From Lepas anatifera (Eukaryota > Arthropoda > Thecostraca > Lepadidae): a DNA stretch of 64,000 nucleotides. The stretch spans positions 96,001 through 160,000 of the forward strand of contig JAOTON010000476.1 in NCBI GenBank assembly GCA_034440635.1, read 5' to 3'. Shown here piece by piece: positions 1-10,578 of this stretch (the first letter of the stretch is position 1; every line of letters starts with the position of its first letter). The translations under genes were made by a program, and so were the position numbers. Below the pieces are notes generated by a model. That model saw only the letters and a list, made by a program, of their open reading frames with translations, did not search any database and had not been told where the DNA came from.

Positions 1-1204
1 TTTCTGTTTAGGCTCTTGTCATTGTTTTATATTCTTTTTCATTACGATTGTCAAAGAACTTCTTGGATGTTGCAGACGCGTGAGAAAATACAGCGCTATG
101 ATATATCTCTTGCAACGTATGACGCCCTCACACATAAATCTAACAAAATACTTTTGGTAAGCTCACTTATCTGGCGCAGTTTTCAGGATTTATAACACGG
201 CTCACGCCACAAAACGCTGTCGTGGAACACTGGGCACGCGCGATTAGATTCAATGAATATCTCAAACGTTCGCGGTACACAGCGGAGTCTAATCAATGGA
301 TCTAACAAACGACCTCTGCGATTATCTGGAAGTATGCTGACTATGGCGTCCGCCCACGTGTCGGGCGCCCAGCGTGGAGTCTGGACCGTGTCTCCCCGCT
401 GACGTCAGACACCCAACGATCACTCCATAGATTCTCGGCCGACTGTGGACTACATTGTCTAGCTCAGACGATTGGTGCTGATTTCTACACAAAGGAATAT
501 TTTTCGGTGACAAAGGAAGCTTATCCCCAGCACATTTTTTCGTTCTCAAATATAGAACGTCAATAGTTCTTGTCCTCCTCCCAGTGTTGAGGCAAATTGT
601 GCTGACCTGTCAGACGTATGTACGTTGGTTTGTGTGGCAGTCACCGATGAAAGAATTAGGATAAACAATGTAAGCCAGTCCGATGAATACAAAAGCACCG
701 TATTTACAGCTCTGTATCCAGTTCATCCACTGACCTCTTTATCCCACAACACCTTTTAGGTGCTCTCTCCAACAACTCTTCGGATGCAATTACTTCTAAT
801 TATCTGCCTTGGACGGAATCATGTGACAGCATTGAAATCGAATTACATACGAGAGCTCCCCGTGGAACCGCACCGAAAGCGAAATACAAGCGGCTTGGAT
901 CCAACACACCGTGCGAATGAAACAAACGCAAGCAGCAAGTAAATCAACTATCAACATCACAAACATTCAGAGCAATGCAAACAATGCTAGGAATTTTCTC
1001 AGTAACTTTGATGAGATGGGAATAGTGTCTAGCCAAACGTTTGCAAAGCTAGATCGGCTACAGCAATAACACCCTGCGCGCCAAGCGCAACACAAAAAAC
1101 CAGTGGCTGTAAAAAGTGTGGGGGGTGGGGGGTGGGGGTGGAGCGCGTCTGACATGAGAACAGAAGTGGGTCAGACGACAGCAGACACAGCTGCAGACCC
1201 TGAC
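1..1204. other. Intron sequence 3' of GPSM2 exon 3; no gene recognised
   Basis: This lies downstream, on the minus strand, of the last recognised GPSM2-like exon. It should be intron leading to the next TPR exon, which I do not find here. The only notable item is a G-rich run at 1120-1141 (three runs of five or six G split by single T). Short open frames here show no family resemblance. Confidence 0.6.
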
Positions 1205-1340
1205 CTTGTCGCCCAGCTCCCGGGAGACGGCCAGGTGCCGTTTGCAGCAGATCAGCGACTCGTCGTACCGGCCAAGCACCTTCATTGTGTTGCCGAGGTT
1301 TCCGCTCGCCTTTGCCTCCCCCATCTTGTCCTGCATCGTT
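1205..1340 (-). CDS. GPSM2: GPSM2/LGN/Pins-like gene, internal TPR exon (third recognised)
   Basis: This exon encodes part of the TPR domain of a GPSM2 (LGN/Pins) homologue, the scaffold that binds G-alpha-i-GDP and Mud/NuMA during spindle orientation. Seen: the minus-strand translation contains GEAKASGNLGN, KVLGRYDES and a segment ending RHLAVSRELGDK, which match the second/third TPR block of animal LGN/Pins in order and spacing. The acceptor is TTTCAG, ending at 1341; the donor GTCAGG starts at 1204. The exon is 136 nt: one base completing an arginine codon begun in the previous exon, then 45 codons, ending in phase 0. The next exon is outside the window. The open frame runs a little further into the intron, so the donor choice rests on homology and the GT. 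A pseudogene is unlikely because frame and splice sites are intact. Confidence 0.9.
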
Positions 1341-2046
1341 CTGAAACGGAGCCGCCGCATCGAGCTCAGTTCTTTGAAAGGTGATGGAAGCTGGAGATAG
1401 CGGGTGCCTTATGTCCCTAAGCGAAGCAAACAAGTCCAGGTGACATCATCCGGCAGATCGCGAAAGAAGCAGACACAAATAAACAAAAACAGTGTACACC
1501 TAAAATTGGTAAGATAGGATAGTCCACGATGCAGATAAACAGACCAGTGCTAAGCAGGTATAGCTTGATTTCGTGTATATGATATATATTTAAAAAAATA
1601 AAATGTATGCACCTTCAGGTTGACATTCCCCGTGCAATGTGAGCCACATGTGACCTGTGCCATTTCCGCTGGATATGGATGGCGATAAGGCTGCTGACGC
1701 CTGATAGCCACGTCCTTTCAGGAATTTTGACAGCAAAAACACGTTTTCATTCGTTCATGAAACGGGGTGGGGGAACATATTTCCAGCCTCCCAATGAAAC
1801 AAACCTCTAATCAATTAAAAGAACATGTTCCGTTTCATCTTATTTCCACTTCTTCATTAATATGAGCGACTAGTCTTGGACGCATCCTTATGGCTGAGGT
1901 CAATAATTAAAATATGTATGTAAAAACAAACGCACACAAATTCTACCGGACGGACGAAGCGTACAAATGAGCTTCAACCTGGTAAAACTATTGGGTTGCT
2001 CAAGTTGCGATACAATTTGCATTATTTTTGGCATTATACCATTTTC

Positions 2047-2128
<82 letters not shown>

Positions 2129-2906
2129 CATATGGTTCTGGCTCTGGGACAGATATTGAATTTTCGTTTTCACATAACTGAAGGATATGACAATCTTGCA
2201 TCAATTTTCAGTAAAAAACGTTTTGTTTTTGTGAAAATCGAACAGGGTCAATAGCTGCGGAGAATCTAACAGACAATTAAAACAGGTATACATTACAGGT
2301 TCCTATCTATAACTTTCACAAATTCCGGTTTCAATTTTTGGAAAATGGAGCTCAGCGTGAGAAAAATATCCCACTGATATTCGTTTCTTTAATCGGATAG
2401 AATTTGAGATTTTAGGAGGGGCGAAAACAGGGCCCAGGGAAAAGGCTCCCCACCCCTGACAAAATATGGGTAGCCAGGAGCCTGACAGGAATAGGGCAAA
2501 GGAGAAACGTCTGAACGCGCAGTTTTTTATACTTCCCGTATAGGCTAGAACAAAACCAAGCGACAGTTTGTTGCAAAGGTCCGTGTTCGTTAAAACATCG
2601 TTGAAACCATATTTCTTCCAGCAGTCATCATATTTTGGTGTTTTCAATTCGCACTCATTCCCACTAATATAATCACAACTCGCGATTTTAAGACACATCA
2701 CATGGAGCTAACAGTGCACTGGCAGCTCTGAGGAGGACCAAAAAGGTCCCTAAGCATAAACATATTTATTTGTTTATCAAAGATACATCAACAGACCTCC
2801 GTCCTCTCACAAGCGAAGTCAGTTATCAAAATATCAATAAGCAAACATTGTAGCACCCACACGAACGTGTAAGCAACATCCAAAACAGCTAAAATATACA
2901 AATGAC
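1341..2906. other. Intron, no gene recognised; contains an (AT)n tract
   Basis: This belongs to the 25.4-kb intron between the second and third recognised GPSM2 exons. Apart from the AT microsatellite at 2050-2125 I see only AT-rich, stop-rich DNA. A weak inverted similarity (TGAAACGG near 1758 and its complement near 1830) may be an old element but is too short to call. Confidence 0.5.
2050..2125. repeat. (AT)n microsatellite
   Basis: About 38 uninterrupted AT dinucleotides. Open frames across it, which translate to alternating Tyr-Ile, are artefacts of the repeat. Such tracts can extrude cruciforms and are often length-polymorphic. Confidence 0.97.
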
Positions 2907-3140
2907 CAGGGGCGTCGCCACCGGGGGGCCAGGGGCACGGCCCCCCCACTTTTCGGCCAAAAATTTCCTGATCTCAGTCAAAATGGGATACAATCGGACA
3001 TTCGTATAACCAGCCGCTGCAGAAGGGAACGAGGAGCCCAAATTCGAACAGCATTTGGTCCTAACGTGGAAAGTTTTTAGCCAGCGTCAGGTTGAAGTTT
3101 GGCTGCCCCCCCACTTTTTTTGCCGGTGGCGACGCTTATG
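2907..3140. mobile_element. hAT-like MITE, 234 bp, with perfect 8-bp target duplication
   Basis: The ends are inverted repeats: CAGGGGCGTCGCCACCGG on the left and its near-complement at 3123-3140. The element is flanked by an exact 8-bp direct repeat CAAATGAC (2899-2906 and 3141-3148), the hallmark of hAT transposition. It has no coding capacity. The terminus matches the one at 44973-44989, which bounds a longer ORF-bearing inverted structure, so that family may have supplied the transposase. Confidence 0.85.
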
Positions 3141-4672
3141 CAAATGACTATGACCAATGAAGTCCGGCAAACAAAACAAGCGACGACGTGGTGAACAAAG
3201 ATGAAACTCCCGGCAACGCTCTCCGCAGCACAGGTTCGAGTGAGAGAGTTGTGGCCGGGACACTGGAATGAAGGATAGACTCAACAAGTGTTCACTTCAG
3301 CTCCTTCCGACGTTGATTGAAATGCTGTTCCGGTTGCCCCCTCCCGCACCTCAATACTAGATTCTCCGGTAAGGCCGCATATACGCTCAACGTGGGCTCG
3401 TCAAGACAGTAAACAGCACCACCATTTCAATTTCAAGCCATGCTTTTCCCACGGCTTCTGAATTGCTGATTATGCATTAAAACTGAGATCTGGGACTTCG
3501 GGAGGCTGACTGCTTTATGTTGTTTGGGGTTTCAGGGCGCTTCGACTAGCTGGTCATTTCGCGCCCACGGTGATTAAATCACGCACAGAAGTAATCATAA
3601 TAACACCAAATGGACATGAAGAGTTCTTTCAGAAATTTATTCAACGAGCCCGTTTACCTATTTCTGCATCCGGCGACTCACCGATTTGATATTTATGCTT
3701 TTTTTAAATATGTCAACGATGATACATGCCGCCTTTCGTTTCGTATCAATCACAACAGGACAACCATAATATCATACCATCTCTACCTTTGCATCAGATA
3801 ATACTCTGACATATATTGATTGGCATCAGGAACAAGTGTCCCCTTGGTGACCACAACACCTTAGCAGCTGCCACCGTGACACCGATAACCTAATAAAGAC
3901 ACGTCCAGCCAATGACCAAAGCCAGCCACGAGGGTAAAATTTGACTGATGTTTTTACTGATACTATGGATACAATGGAGTCTTCCTGCCGGATGACAGAA
4001 TCCGACCACGGGAAAAATGACGAAGCAGACTTATTGTTACCGATATTAGGAGGGCGCTGGCGGCGGCCGTTTGCACGGCAAACGTTACATGGGCCGGGAG
4101 TCCCCAACCAAGTTAGCACCCGTAGCGGCGGACAGAGTGTTTTGCTTCGCTGCAGGGTCGCTCCAAACTCTCACCTCTGTTTGAATTTGGGAAAGTCTGG
4201 GCACTCCCCATTGATCCAGAGACACAGAGAGTGTGCCATATCTGCATCTGTGCAGTGCTTCTGGGCTGTGCTAGTGGGTAGGGCAAATATACAGGGCCCT
4301 TGAAAATAATTGCCAATTTCAATTCATCTATGGCAGAGTGAAAAATAGCAATAGGTGTGTCTAAACCATTGTCTGACCTCCATAAATGTTGGATATTTTG
4401 TCTTGTACCATTCATTGATGAATGATATTTAACTTTTTTATATATGGCAGTGATAGAACATGCGCCCCTTGTCCCAAAACGGATGAGGCAAGTGATTTAC
4501 AATTCAGTGAAGACTATCGAAAATGGATCATTTGTTCCACGCACTGGGCGCGAAATGCGGCGGCCCTTGCTTAAATCCTGGCGCAGAAAAATATTTCGTG
4601 AAAACTGCAAATATCTCTGATCATGTTCTGAGAAACCATTCTGCTCAACAAGCGAATTGAATTGCTGAACGA
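3141..4672. other. Intron, no gene recognised; SINE-tail fragment inside
   Basis: No coding region is recognised. At about 3523-3570 there is a GGGGTTTCAGGGCGCTTCGA segment, related to other SINE 3' tails in this window (26312, 47638, 51055), oriented so that the tail reads on the minus strand. The remainder is unassigned. Confidence 0.45.
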
Positions 4673-4688
4673 ATATACATATACATAT

Positions 4689-4726
<38 letters not shown>

Positions 4727-4840
4727 CCCACCCACCCCCCCCCCCCCCCCCCCACCCCCCCCCCCCCCCCCCAACCCACCCCCCCCCCCCCCCCCCCCCC
4801 CCCCCCACCCCCCCCCCCACCCCACCCCCCCCCCCCCCCC

Positions 4841-4883
<43 letters not shown>

Positions 4884-4920
4884 ACCCCCCCCCCCCCCCC
4901 CACCCCCCCCCCACACACAC

Positions 4921-4975
<55 letters not shown>
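4673..4975. repeat. Compound simple-sequence block: (TACATA)n, (CA)n, poly-C, (CA)n, (TA)n
   Basis: In order: TACATA repeats (about 4673-4695), (CA)n (about 4695-4723), a C-rich tract of about 180 bp broken only by single A or AA residues (4733-4912), a short CA block and (TA)n (4933-4975). Open frames reading as poly-Gly, poly-Pro or Tyr-Ile are artefacts. The minus strand is G-rich enough to form quadruplexes. Length and exact bases here are prone to sequencing and assembly error. Confidence 0.95.
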
Positions 4976-4977
<2 letters not shown>

Positions 4978-5173
4978 CTATCTCCCCGGGTCTGTCACCA
5001 TTGGGGAGTGGAATATCGGTTTCTGTCACAGTTTACAATTTGGGAGAGAACTTCAAAACTGTATCCTGAGCGTGAGCGAAAGGTAACACGAAGCCAAACT
5101 CCGAAGAGACTTTGGTTTTAGACGGGGAAGTTATCTATCCACAACCGGTAACAAATTCGCTGAACATGACAGC

Positions 5174-5337
5174 CTGGGGCTTGACGACGCACTAACTAAT
5201 GAAGTCATATGTCGTCGCCTACTCAGCTTGTTGGAAGGGTACACGAGGATCAGGAAGTCCTTATTCAGTATTCCCGCCCCGGGATTTGAGCCCGGGTCAG
5301 CGGCATACAAAGTCCAACGCACTTCCACTGCGCCCCA
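5174..5337 (-). mobile_element. tRNA-derived SINE (minus strand)
   Basis: Read on the minus strand, the head at 5337-5280 resembles a tRNA: a GCGCAGTGGAAG box-A-like stretch, then a box-B-like GGGCTCAAATCC. The body follows, with a tail GTGCGTCGTCAAGCCCCAGG at the left end. The same body words (CTGAATAAGG, CTTCCAAC, GCGACG) recur in the copies at 9722-9925 and 16736-16907. It is a pol III retroposon, not a working tRNA gene. Confidence 0.75.
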
Positions 5338-5793
5338 CAGTTTCGCTGACTACCCTCGGTTGTTGGTTGAGCCTCCGAAAGTAAAGAAGGTGGGCGGGCA
5401 GGCCCTGCCGCACTCGACCCGCACGGCCCGGCGGCGACGCCCCGGGACCGGTGGTCATACATGACAGAACGTCTCATTTGCAACATGCTGTTTTCCAGCC
5501 AGTTTACGTCTGAATAAACTCACTCGGAAACAATACGGTCGGCACCACGTTATTCCAGACGTCGCGTGACTGATCACGGCTGTCTGGAAAACAATATCCG
5601 GCGCAACATGGGGTCACGGTAATCACACTACCCGCCCGTTCCCACGATGCCGCGTAGACAATGCACGCAACAGCCGGGTGGGATGGGGCGGGTGTCGGCC
5701 GCGCCGCCGCCGCAGTCGGGAGCCATTGATCGCGCTGGAGCCGAGAAACAACTCCCGCCGCAGCCAGACCCGGGCCGCTCCCAGCACAACCGG

Positions 5794-5940
5794 CAGTCAC
5801 GGCCAAACCCAGGTCGCCAGTCACAACCGCCAGTCACGGCCAAACCCAGGTCGCCAGTCACAACCGCCAGTCACGGCCAAACCCAGGTCGCCAGTCACAG
5901 CCGCCAGTCACGGCCAAACCCAGGTCGCCCAGTCAGTCAG
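5794..5940. repeat. 37-bp minisatellite, about four copies
   Basis: The repeat starts CAGTCACGGCCAAACCCAGG and recurs at 5794, 5831, 5868 and 5905, an exact 37-bp period with very few substitutions. The 37-bp period keeps shifting the reading frame, so the open frames through it are not evidence of coding. Confidence 0.92.
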
Positions 5941-6032
5941 ACCAGGCCGCCCCCAGCACAACCACCCGCCACGACCAAACCCAGGCCGCCCAGTCACGAC
6001 AGGTTCTGACCGCTCTCGGCACGAAAGCTCAA

Positions 6033-6242
6033 CCACAGCCAGACCCGGCCACAGCCAGACCCGGCCACAGTCAGACCCACCCACAGCCAGACCCGGCCAC
6101 AGCCAGACCCGCCCACAGCCAGACCCACCCACAGCCAGACCCGGCCACAGCCAGACCCGGCCACAGCCAGACCCGCCCACAGCCAGACCCACCCACAGCC
6201 AGACCCACCCACAGCCAGACCCGGCCACAGCCAGACCCAGGC
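6033..6242. repeat. 16-bp minisatellite, about 13 copies
   Basis: The unit is CACAGCCAGACCCGGC with period 16 (starts 6034, 6050, 6066, 6082 and on to 6226). Copies differ mainly in the last three bases (GGC, GCC or ACC), giving a mosaic of variant types. A single T substitution marks the third copy. Long open frames on both strands follow from the absence of stops in the unit and look like Arg/Pro/Gln or Gly/Trp/Leu repeats. Confidence 0.95.
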
Positions 6243-8735
6243 CGTCCTAAGCACAACCGCCTAGCCGCAGTCATACCCATCCACACCCAGACCGAGGCCG
6301 TCCCCCGGCAAGATCGCCCAGGCACAGGCCGACCCAGGTCGCCCCCGGCACAGCCGCCCAGCCACAGCAGGGCGGGATTGAACCCAGTTTTCACGTCCCA
6401 TAAAATGAAAAATTGGGCCAGAAGAAGGGCACCGTTTGGATGCGTAGAGTGAGCAGAAAACGATAACAGACGTTTAGCATATGCGTTGCTAAATCACGCC
6501 TCAAAAACTCCAGATAAAGATGCTACCGAACACCCCTTCCGTGCTGAGGTCATCCTGATAATCACTGAATGGTTCATTACAGGATATAACAACGATGCCA
6601 CCATTGAAAGAGTCTGGGATGTGAATGTGCGCACTCGGCTACGTGAATGGCGCAGATTTCGCGTCTGAATTTCATTTTCCGGTATCAGAACAGGTTTTTA
6701 AGCTTTATAAGTTGTTGTTTTTCTGCTCAAAAATATTGTTTTTGAGCCAGTTTCTTGGCTAGTTAAGCAGGTAGTCCAGATGGCTATCTTATGTTTTGTT
6801 TTCAGGAATTAGAGCCGCAGAAACACAACTAAATTGTTCGTACTGAGTCAAGAAGCGACATCATATGCGAGACCAAACATGAAAAACATTGCATTCTAGC
6901 GAAAAATGCGGAAATTTTTGTCAGCTTGAATTTTACCACTATATTAATAATAAAGAATAGATCGAGAAACTCAGGCAAGTAAGAAGTCTATTTAAACCAA
7001 CATAGATTGACATGCTTTTCTCTGATAATTTACGTGAGAGCTAAGTGGCAAGTGTTTCACATCCCCCACGGACACATGATTGGGTGAAAACTGATCCTGG
7101 TCTGACATATCATTTGTACAGAGGTTGTTGCCGTCAGCATAAGATCGCATCCCAGTCCTTGGGTGACCCCGTCTGACACAACGAGCCTCACCATATGACC
7201 ACTCAAAGCGCAAATGCGACACGTTAATCTGACAATCGGATTGCTTTATTCGATACGTTGGCTTAATGGTGAACAATATCTATATTTATGTCAAGGCTCA
7301 ATTCTGTATTATTACCAGAGTTTACCTTTTTCCCTGCACACGTTTAAAAGGAGCGAGGCTAAGGTAAATTGCCAAACAAACACACATAACTCAAGCACAG
7401 TTTCAAAAGCGAGCTTTGGTAGCTAGTCAGCACGAAGGCGAATTGCATTAGCCCACGCATACCTAAACGTAACTATTCACTTGCATGGATACGGATCGGA
7501 AGTCCGTGTAAATAATCACAAGAGTCTGATAAAAAATTGAGCTTTCTCCTTCACTAAACGTTCTGAAGCGAGACCATCCGGGAGAGTAGTGCTATACCAG
7601 GTCACTGATATGACCTTGGGGTGACCTCAAGGACCTCTGCACAAGAGGCATGCCAGCTCGGGATCGGCCTGGGATGTCGGTGTCGTACTTGTTTCCAATC
7701 GACTCTCGCTTGGTTGTCATTCAACTAGCGTTCTAGCAACGGGGTGTGACTTGAATCATTTCCGGGTGTATGCGTGAGCCTCCCTCACCTAGCTTCCAGC
7801 GAAACTGCCAGCAAATGTCAAATGCAAGCGTGTCATGCCATGTACAATTGGATCGGCTACCCGCCTGTGTGACCTTTTCATTCGTTCTTTTTTCCACAAA
7901 AAATCGAAAGCTACCGAAATATAAGCTAAGAAATATCTCACAAATAAAATTGTTCGCGGAAAATATTTTATTTTGATAATCTCACAAGCGTAGCCTGGTA
8001 CAGAAAAACGAAATCTAAACTAAACATCGGCGCCATCAACCTGGTCCATCAGCGCCATCAACCTGGTCAGGTAGGTATGTACGTTACCTCATCATACCAG
8101 AGTCATTGTAACACCCATCTTCGTGATCCAGTGTTATCTCACACGCAATACCAGCCTAAGAATTCACAAGCATAACTCCATGGTTCGTCGGTAATTCTCA
8201 ATAGAAAAGAAAACATGCCAGCGCTCAAGAGGGCGCCATCCACTACCTTTCATAATAAAAGACTGTCTGGGCTTAATGAAGAGCAACAGTCGACTGGCAG
8301 GCAATCTGAATACGGCCTGGAATTTTAAAACCGTTCCAAGGAGCCGACTGCTATCAAAACACACTATCAGTGCCCGGTTACCTTCCGAGTAGCTGGTTTC
8401 GGTGCTGAAGACAAACGAATAGAGATGGACATCTAGAAAGCAAATGTTCAAACACGAGGCACAAGGTTCATGTTTCCAACACGCAACCATGGTTTCGTTT
8501 CCGTCGCGGATACGTTATGAGGTAAAAAGCGATGCATCCACAACATTCAGTATTGTTGAGTCGCAATTCAGAATCAGAGTCGATTCTGAATTGGCTATCA
8601 TTTTTTCAGTCTTAGTTAAGTTGATTCACTTTTGGCTTTGGGTTGAGCCAGACTCGACACAATTGCTCGACCAGTTGAGCTAGGTCAAAATCGGAGTCAC
8701 TCTCAAATCCGTGAGCCAGAGTTGAATCGACTTAA
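6243..8735. other. Intron, no gene recognised
   Basis: No family-matching frame is seen. Items present: a 22-bp tandem duplication at 8025-8068, several AGGTCA/TGACCT motifs near 7600-7645, and a stem-loop near 8563-8595 (AATTCAGAATC with its complement, 6-nt loop) in a GAGTCGA-rich stretch just left of the family A element. Confidence 0.45.
8025..8068. repeat. 22-bp tandem duplication
   Basis: Two adjacent 22-bp copies beginning CATCGGCGCC and CATCAGCGCC, otherwise identical (CATCAACCTGGTC). This is a small replication-slippage type duplication. Confidence 0.85.
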
Positions 8736-9577
8736 CACGCGCATTGACGGGGGTCTGAGCCACCTTCGCATTGACGGGGGGGCGGGTACCCGCCCCCTAA
8801 GATCTCAAGAACCACGGTAGGTAGCGAAAAACGGTAAACGGCGTTGGACTGCCCATCCACTTCTCCATCGAAAACATTTGAACCATTTTTTGTCAGGTCA
8901 CATTTAAGGTCACGAGAGGTCAAAACATGCCCGTCATAGGGATAACATGTAAAATTCAGTTTTTCGGGCATTAAATCTGAACAAGTAAAGATAGAGCAAA
9001 ACGACTTGAACCATATGAATCCTCTTAGCAAGCCGAATCGAATGATATATAATTTGACCTTGCTAGGTCAAATCAAGGATTTGACGTGACCTGAGGTCAG
9101 GTCAGGGTCAAATTATATAAAATGCATATCATTAGAACCGCAAAGCCCAGGCGAGTCTAAAGCAGCTAAAATAAATGCTCTATCACCATCCGTACTGAGT
9201 TATTCCGTAAAAACCATTTTTCCCATGTATTTCCAATGGAGAGGTCATGCCTCGTACCTGACCTTAGGTCATCGATATAAAAAATACCGGAACATATTTT
9301 AGAGAACTCGGTGGGGGCCATTATGTGATATGAGTTTCAATCGGATGAGTTCACCCTGCTCCGACTTATGCTATCTTAAAATTTTTTTGAGGTCGGGTCA
9401 CTTGACCTGTACTGGTGACCTGACCTGAGATGACCTAACCTTAAAATTTTCAGAGAAGTTGTAAAAATGATGAGGGAAAAGGTATACCAAGTACGGCGGC
9501 GCTACGCGCCGCCGTTTTTCTGCTGTCTCCGAAAAACCCGAGGGGGGCGGGTACCCGCCCCCCCGTCAATGCGCGTG
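8736..9577. mobile_element. Family A TTAA element, copy 1 (842 bp)
   Basis: The termini are inverted repeats of 18 bp, CACGCGCATTGACGGGGG, flanked on both sides by TTAA (8732-8735 and 9578-9581), the target used by piggyBac transposases. The element is non-coding. Just inside each end lies the palindrome GGGGCGGGTACCCGCCCC, and near 9493-9520 a GC-rich hairpin (CGGCGGCGC, loop TAC) followed by five T. I count about 15 AGGTCA/TGACCT hexamers. The copy at 12812-13644 is the same family in the opposite orientation. Confidence 0.88.
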
Positions 9578-9721
9578 TTAACACCTTAATTAAACATGCG
9601 CTCAAAAGAATGAAGTTTTATACAAAACTTTATTTTGGAGAATCTCATATCGTTATGTCGTTATAACAGGCTATTTATTATTTTCATATCCACACTAGGC
9701 CCAGCAAGTACCTATGTCTTA

Positions 9722-9925
9722 TGACATTACAATGCACCAACTGATCGGGTCATATGATGTTGCCAACAGCTGGCGACAAGATACTCCCACCGGTAGAGTT
9801 CATCTCATCATGCTGGAAGGGTATAATGGGGATCAGAAAACCCTTATTCAGCATTTCCGCCCGAGACTCTGAACCCGGGTCAGCAGTCAAGGCCCAACGG
9901 GCTATTGCGTTGGCTGTAGGTGAAT
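9722..9925 (-). mobile_element. Decayed tRNA-derived SINE (minus strand)
   Basis: It shares body words with the SINEs at 5174 and 16736 (GCACCAACTG, GGAAGGGTATAATGGGGATC, CTTATTCAG, GAACCCGGG). On the minus strand a box-B-like GGGTTCAGAGTC is visible, but the tRNA-like head is degraded. The open frames on both strands here are the SINE read through, not a gene. Confidence 0.65.
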
Positions 9926-9930
9926 CAGTC

Positions 9931-10578
9931 CTCTCAACACTCAACAGACATTTCTCTGGCATTTGGCGAGTATAATTTCATCTGTTCATACTGCAGCTGA
10001 CACAAAAGAGGGTTCAAAGATCTTTCAGAGGCGGGAGGGCCAGAACTCTGAGAAAAACATATTAGAACAAAGAACATTGAAAAGAACGGATCTACAGCCC
10101 TAAGTACCCTCTCCCAGAAAAAAATACAATCAAATGCCTGTAAAAAGTATGTGTGATTTGTTCTAATTCAAAGCAATAAGCACTTACATGCTTTCTGCGT
10201 TGATTTTCCTAGCACAGCTCTTCGGCAAAAACTTAACATATTTTGATTGAGATATCGTGGCACTTCCTTGATTTTTTCAGAAATTTTCATATTTTCATAA
10301 TCGATGCTGTCCAGTTGCGTTGCTGGCGCAAATATGCATACCAAAGTTCAGCCTAATGGAGCCGGTAGTGTCTGAGATATCGATCCACCATCTTGGTAAA
10401 GTTGTCCCACTGATTCTGCGGCTTCCGCGTTTTCAGCAGGGGTGGCTTATGTAACAGGGGTGGCTTAATAGTCACGTTACGTTGCGGAGAGGCGGAAGGC
10501 CGGGCTCGCCACTTGACTCACGGGCAACAACCGCAGGCTTCCAAGCAGCCCACCATTCAGAGTTCGGGTAACCACAGC
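9931..10578. other. Intron, nothing recognised
   Basis: AT-rich DNA with scattered stops on all frames. No repeat boundaries or conserved coding seen between the SINE and the hAT-like element. Confidence 0.4.

Noticed and set aside
4497..5069. Long open frames of poly-Gly, poly-Pro and Tyr-Ile
   Set aside because: They are translations of the poly-C, CA and TA tracts and carry no protein information.
5628..6394. Overlapping frames up to 190 aa with Arg/Pro/Gln or Gly/Trp repeats
   Set aside because: They arise from the 37-bp and 16-bp minisatellites, whose periods are not multiples of three and whose units lack stops.
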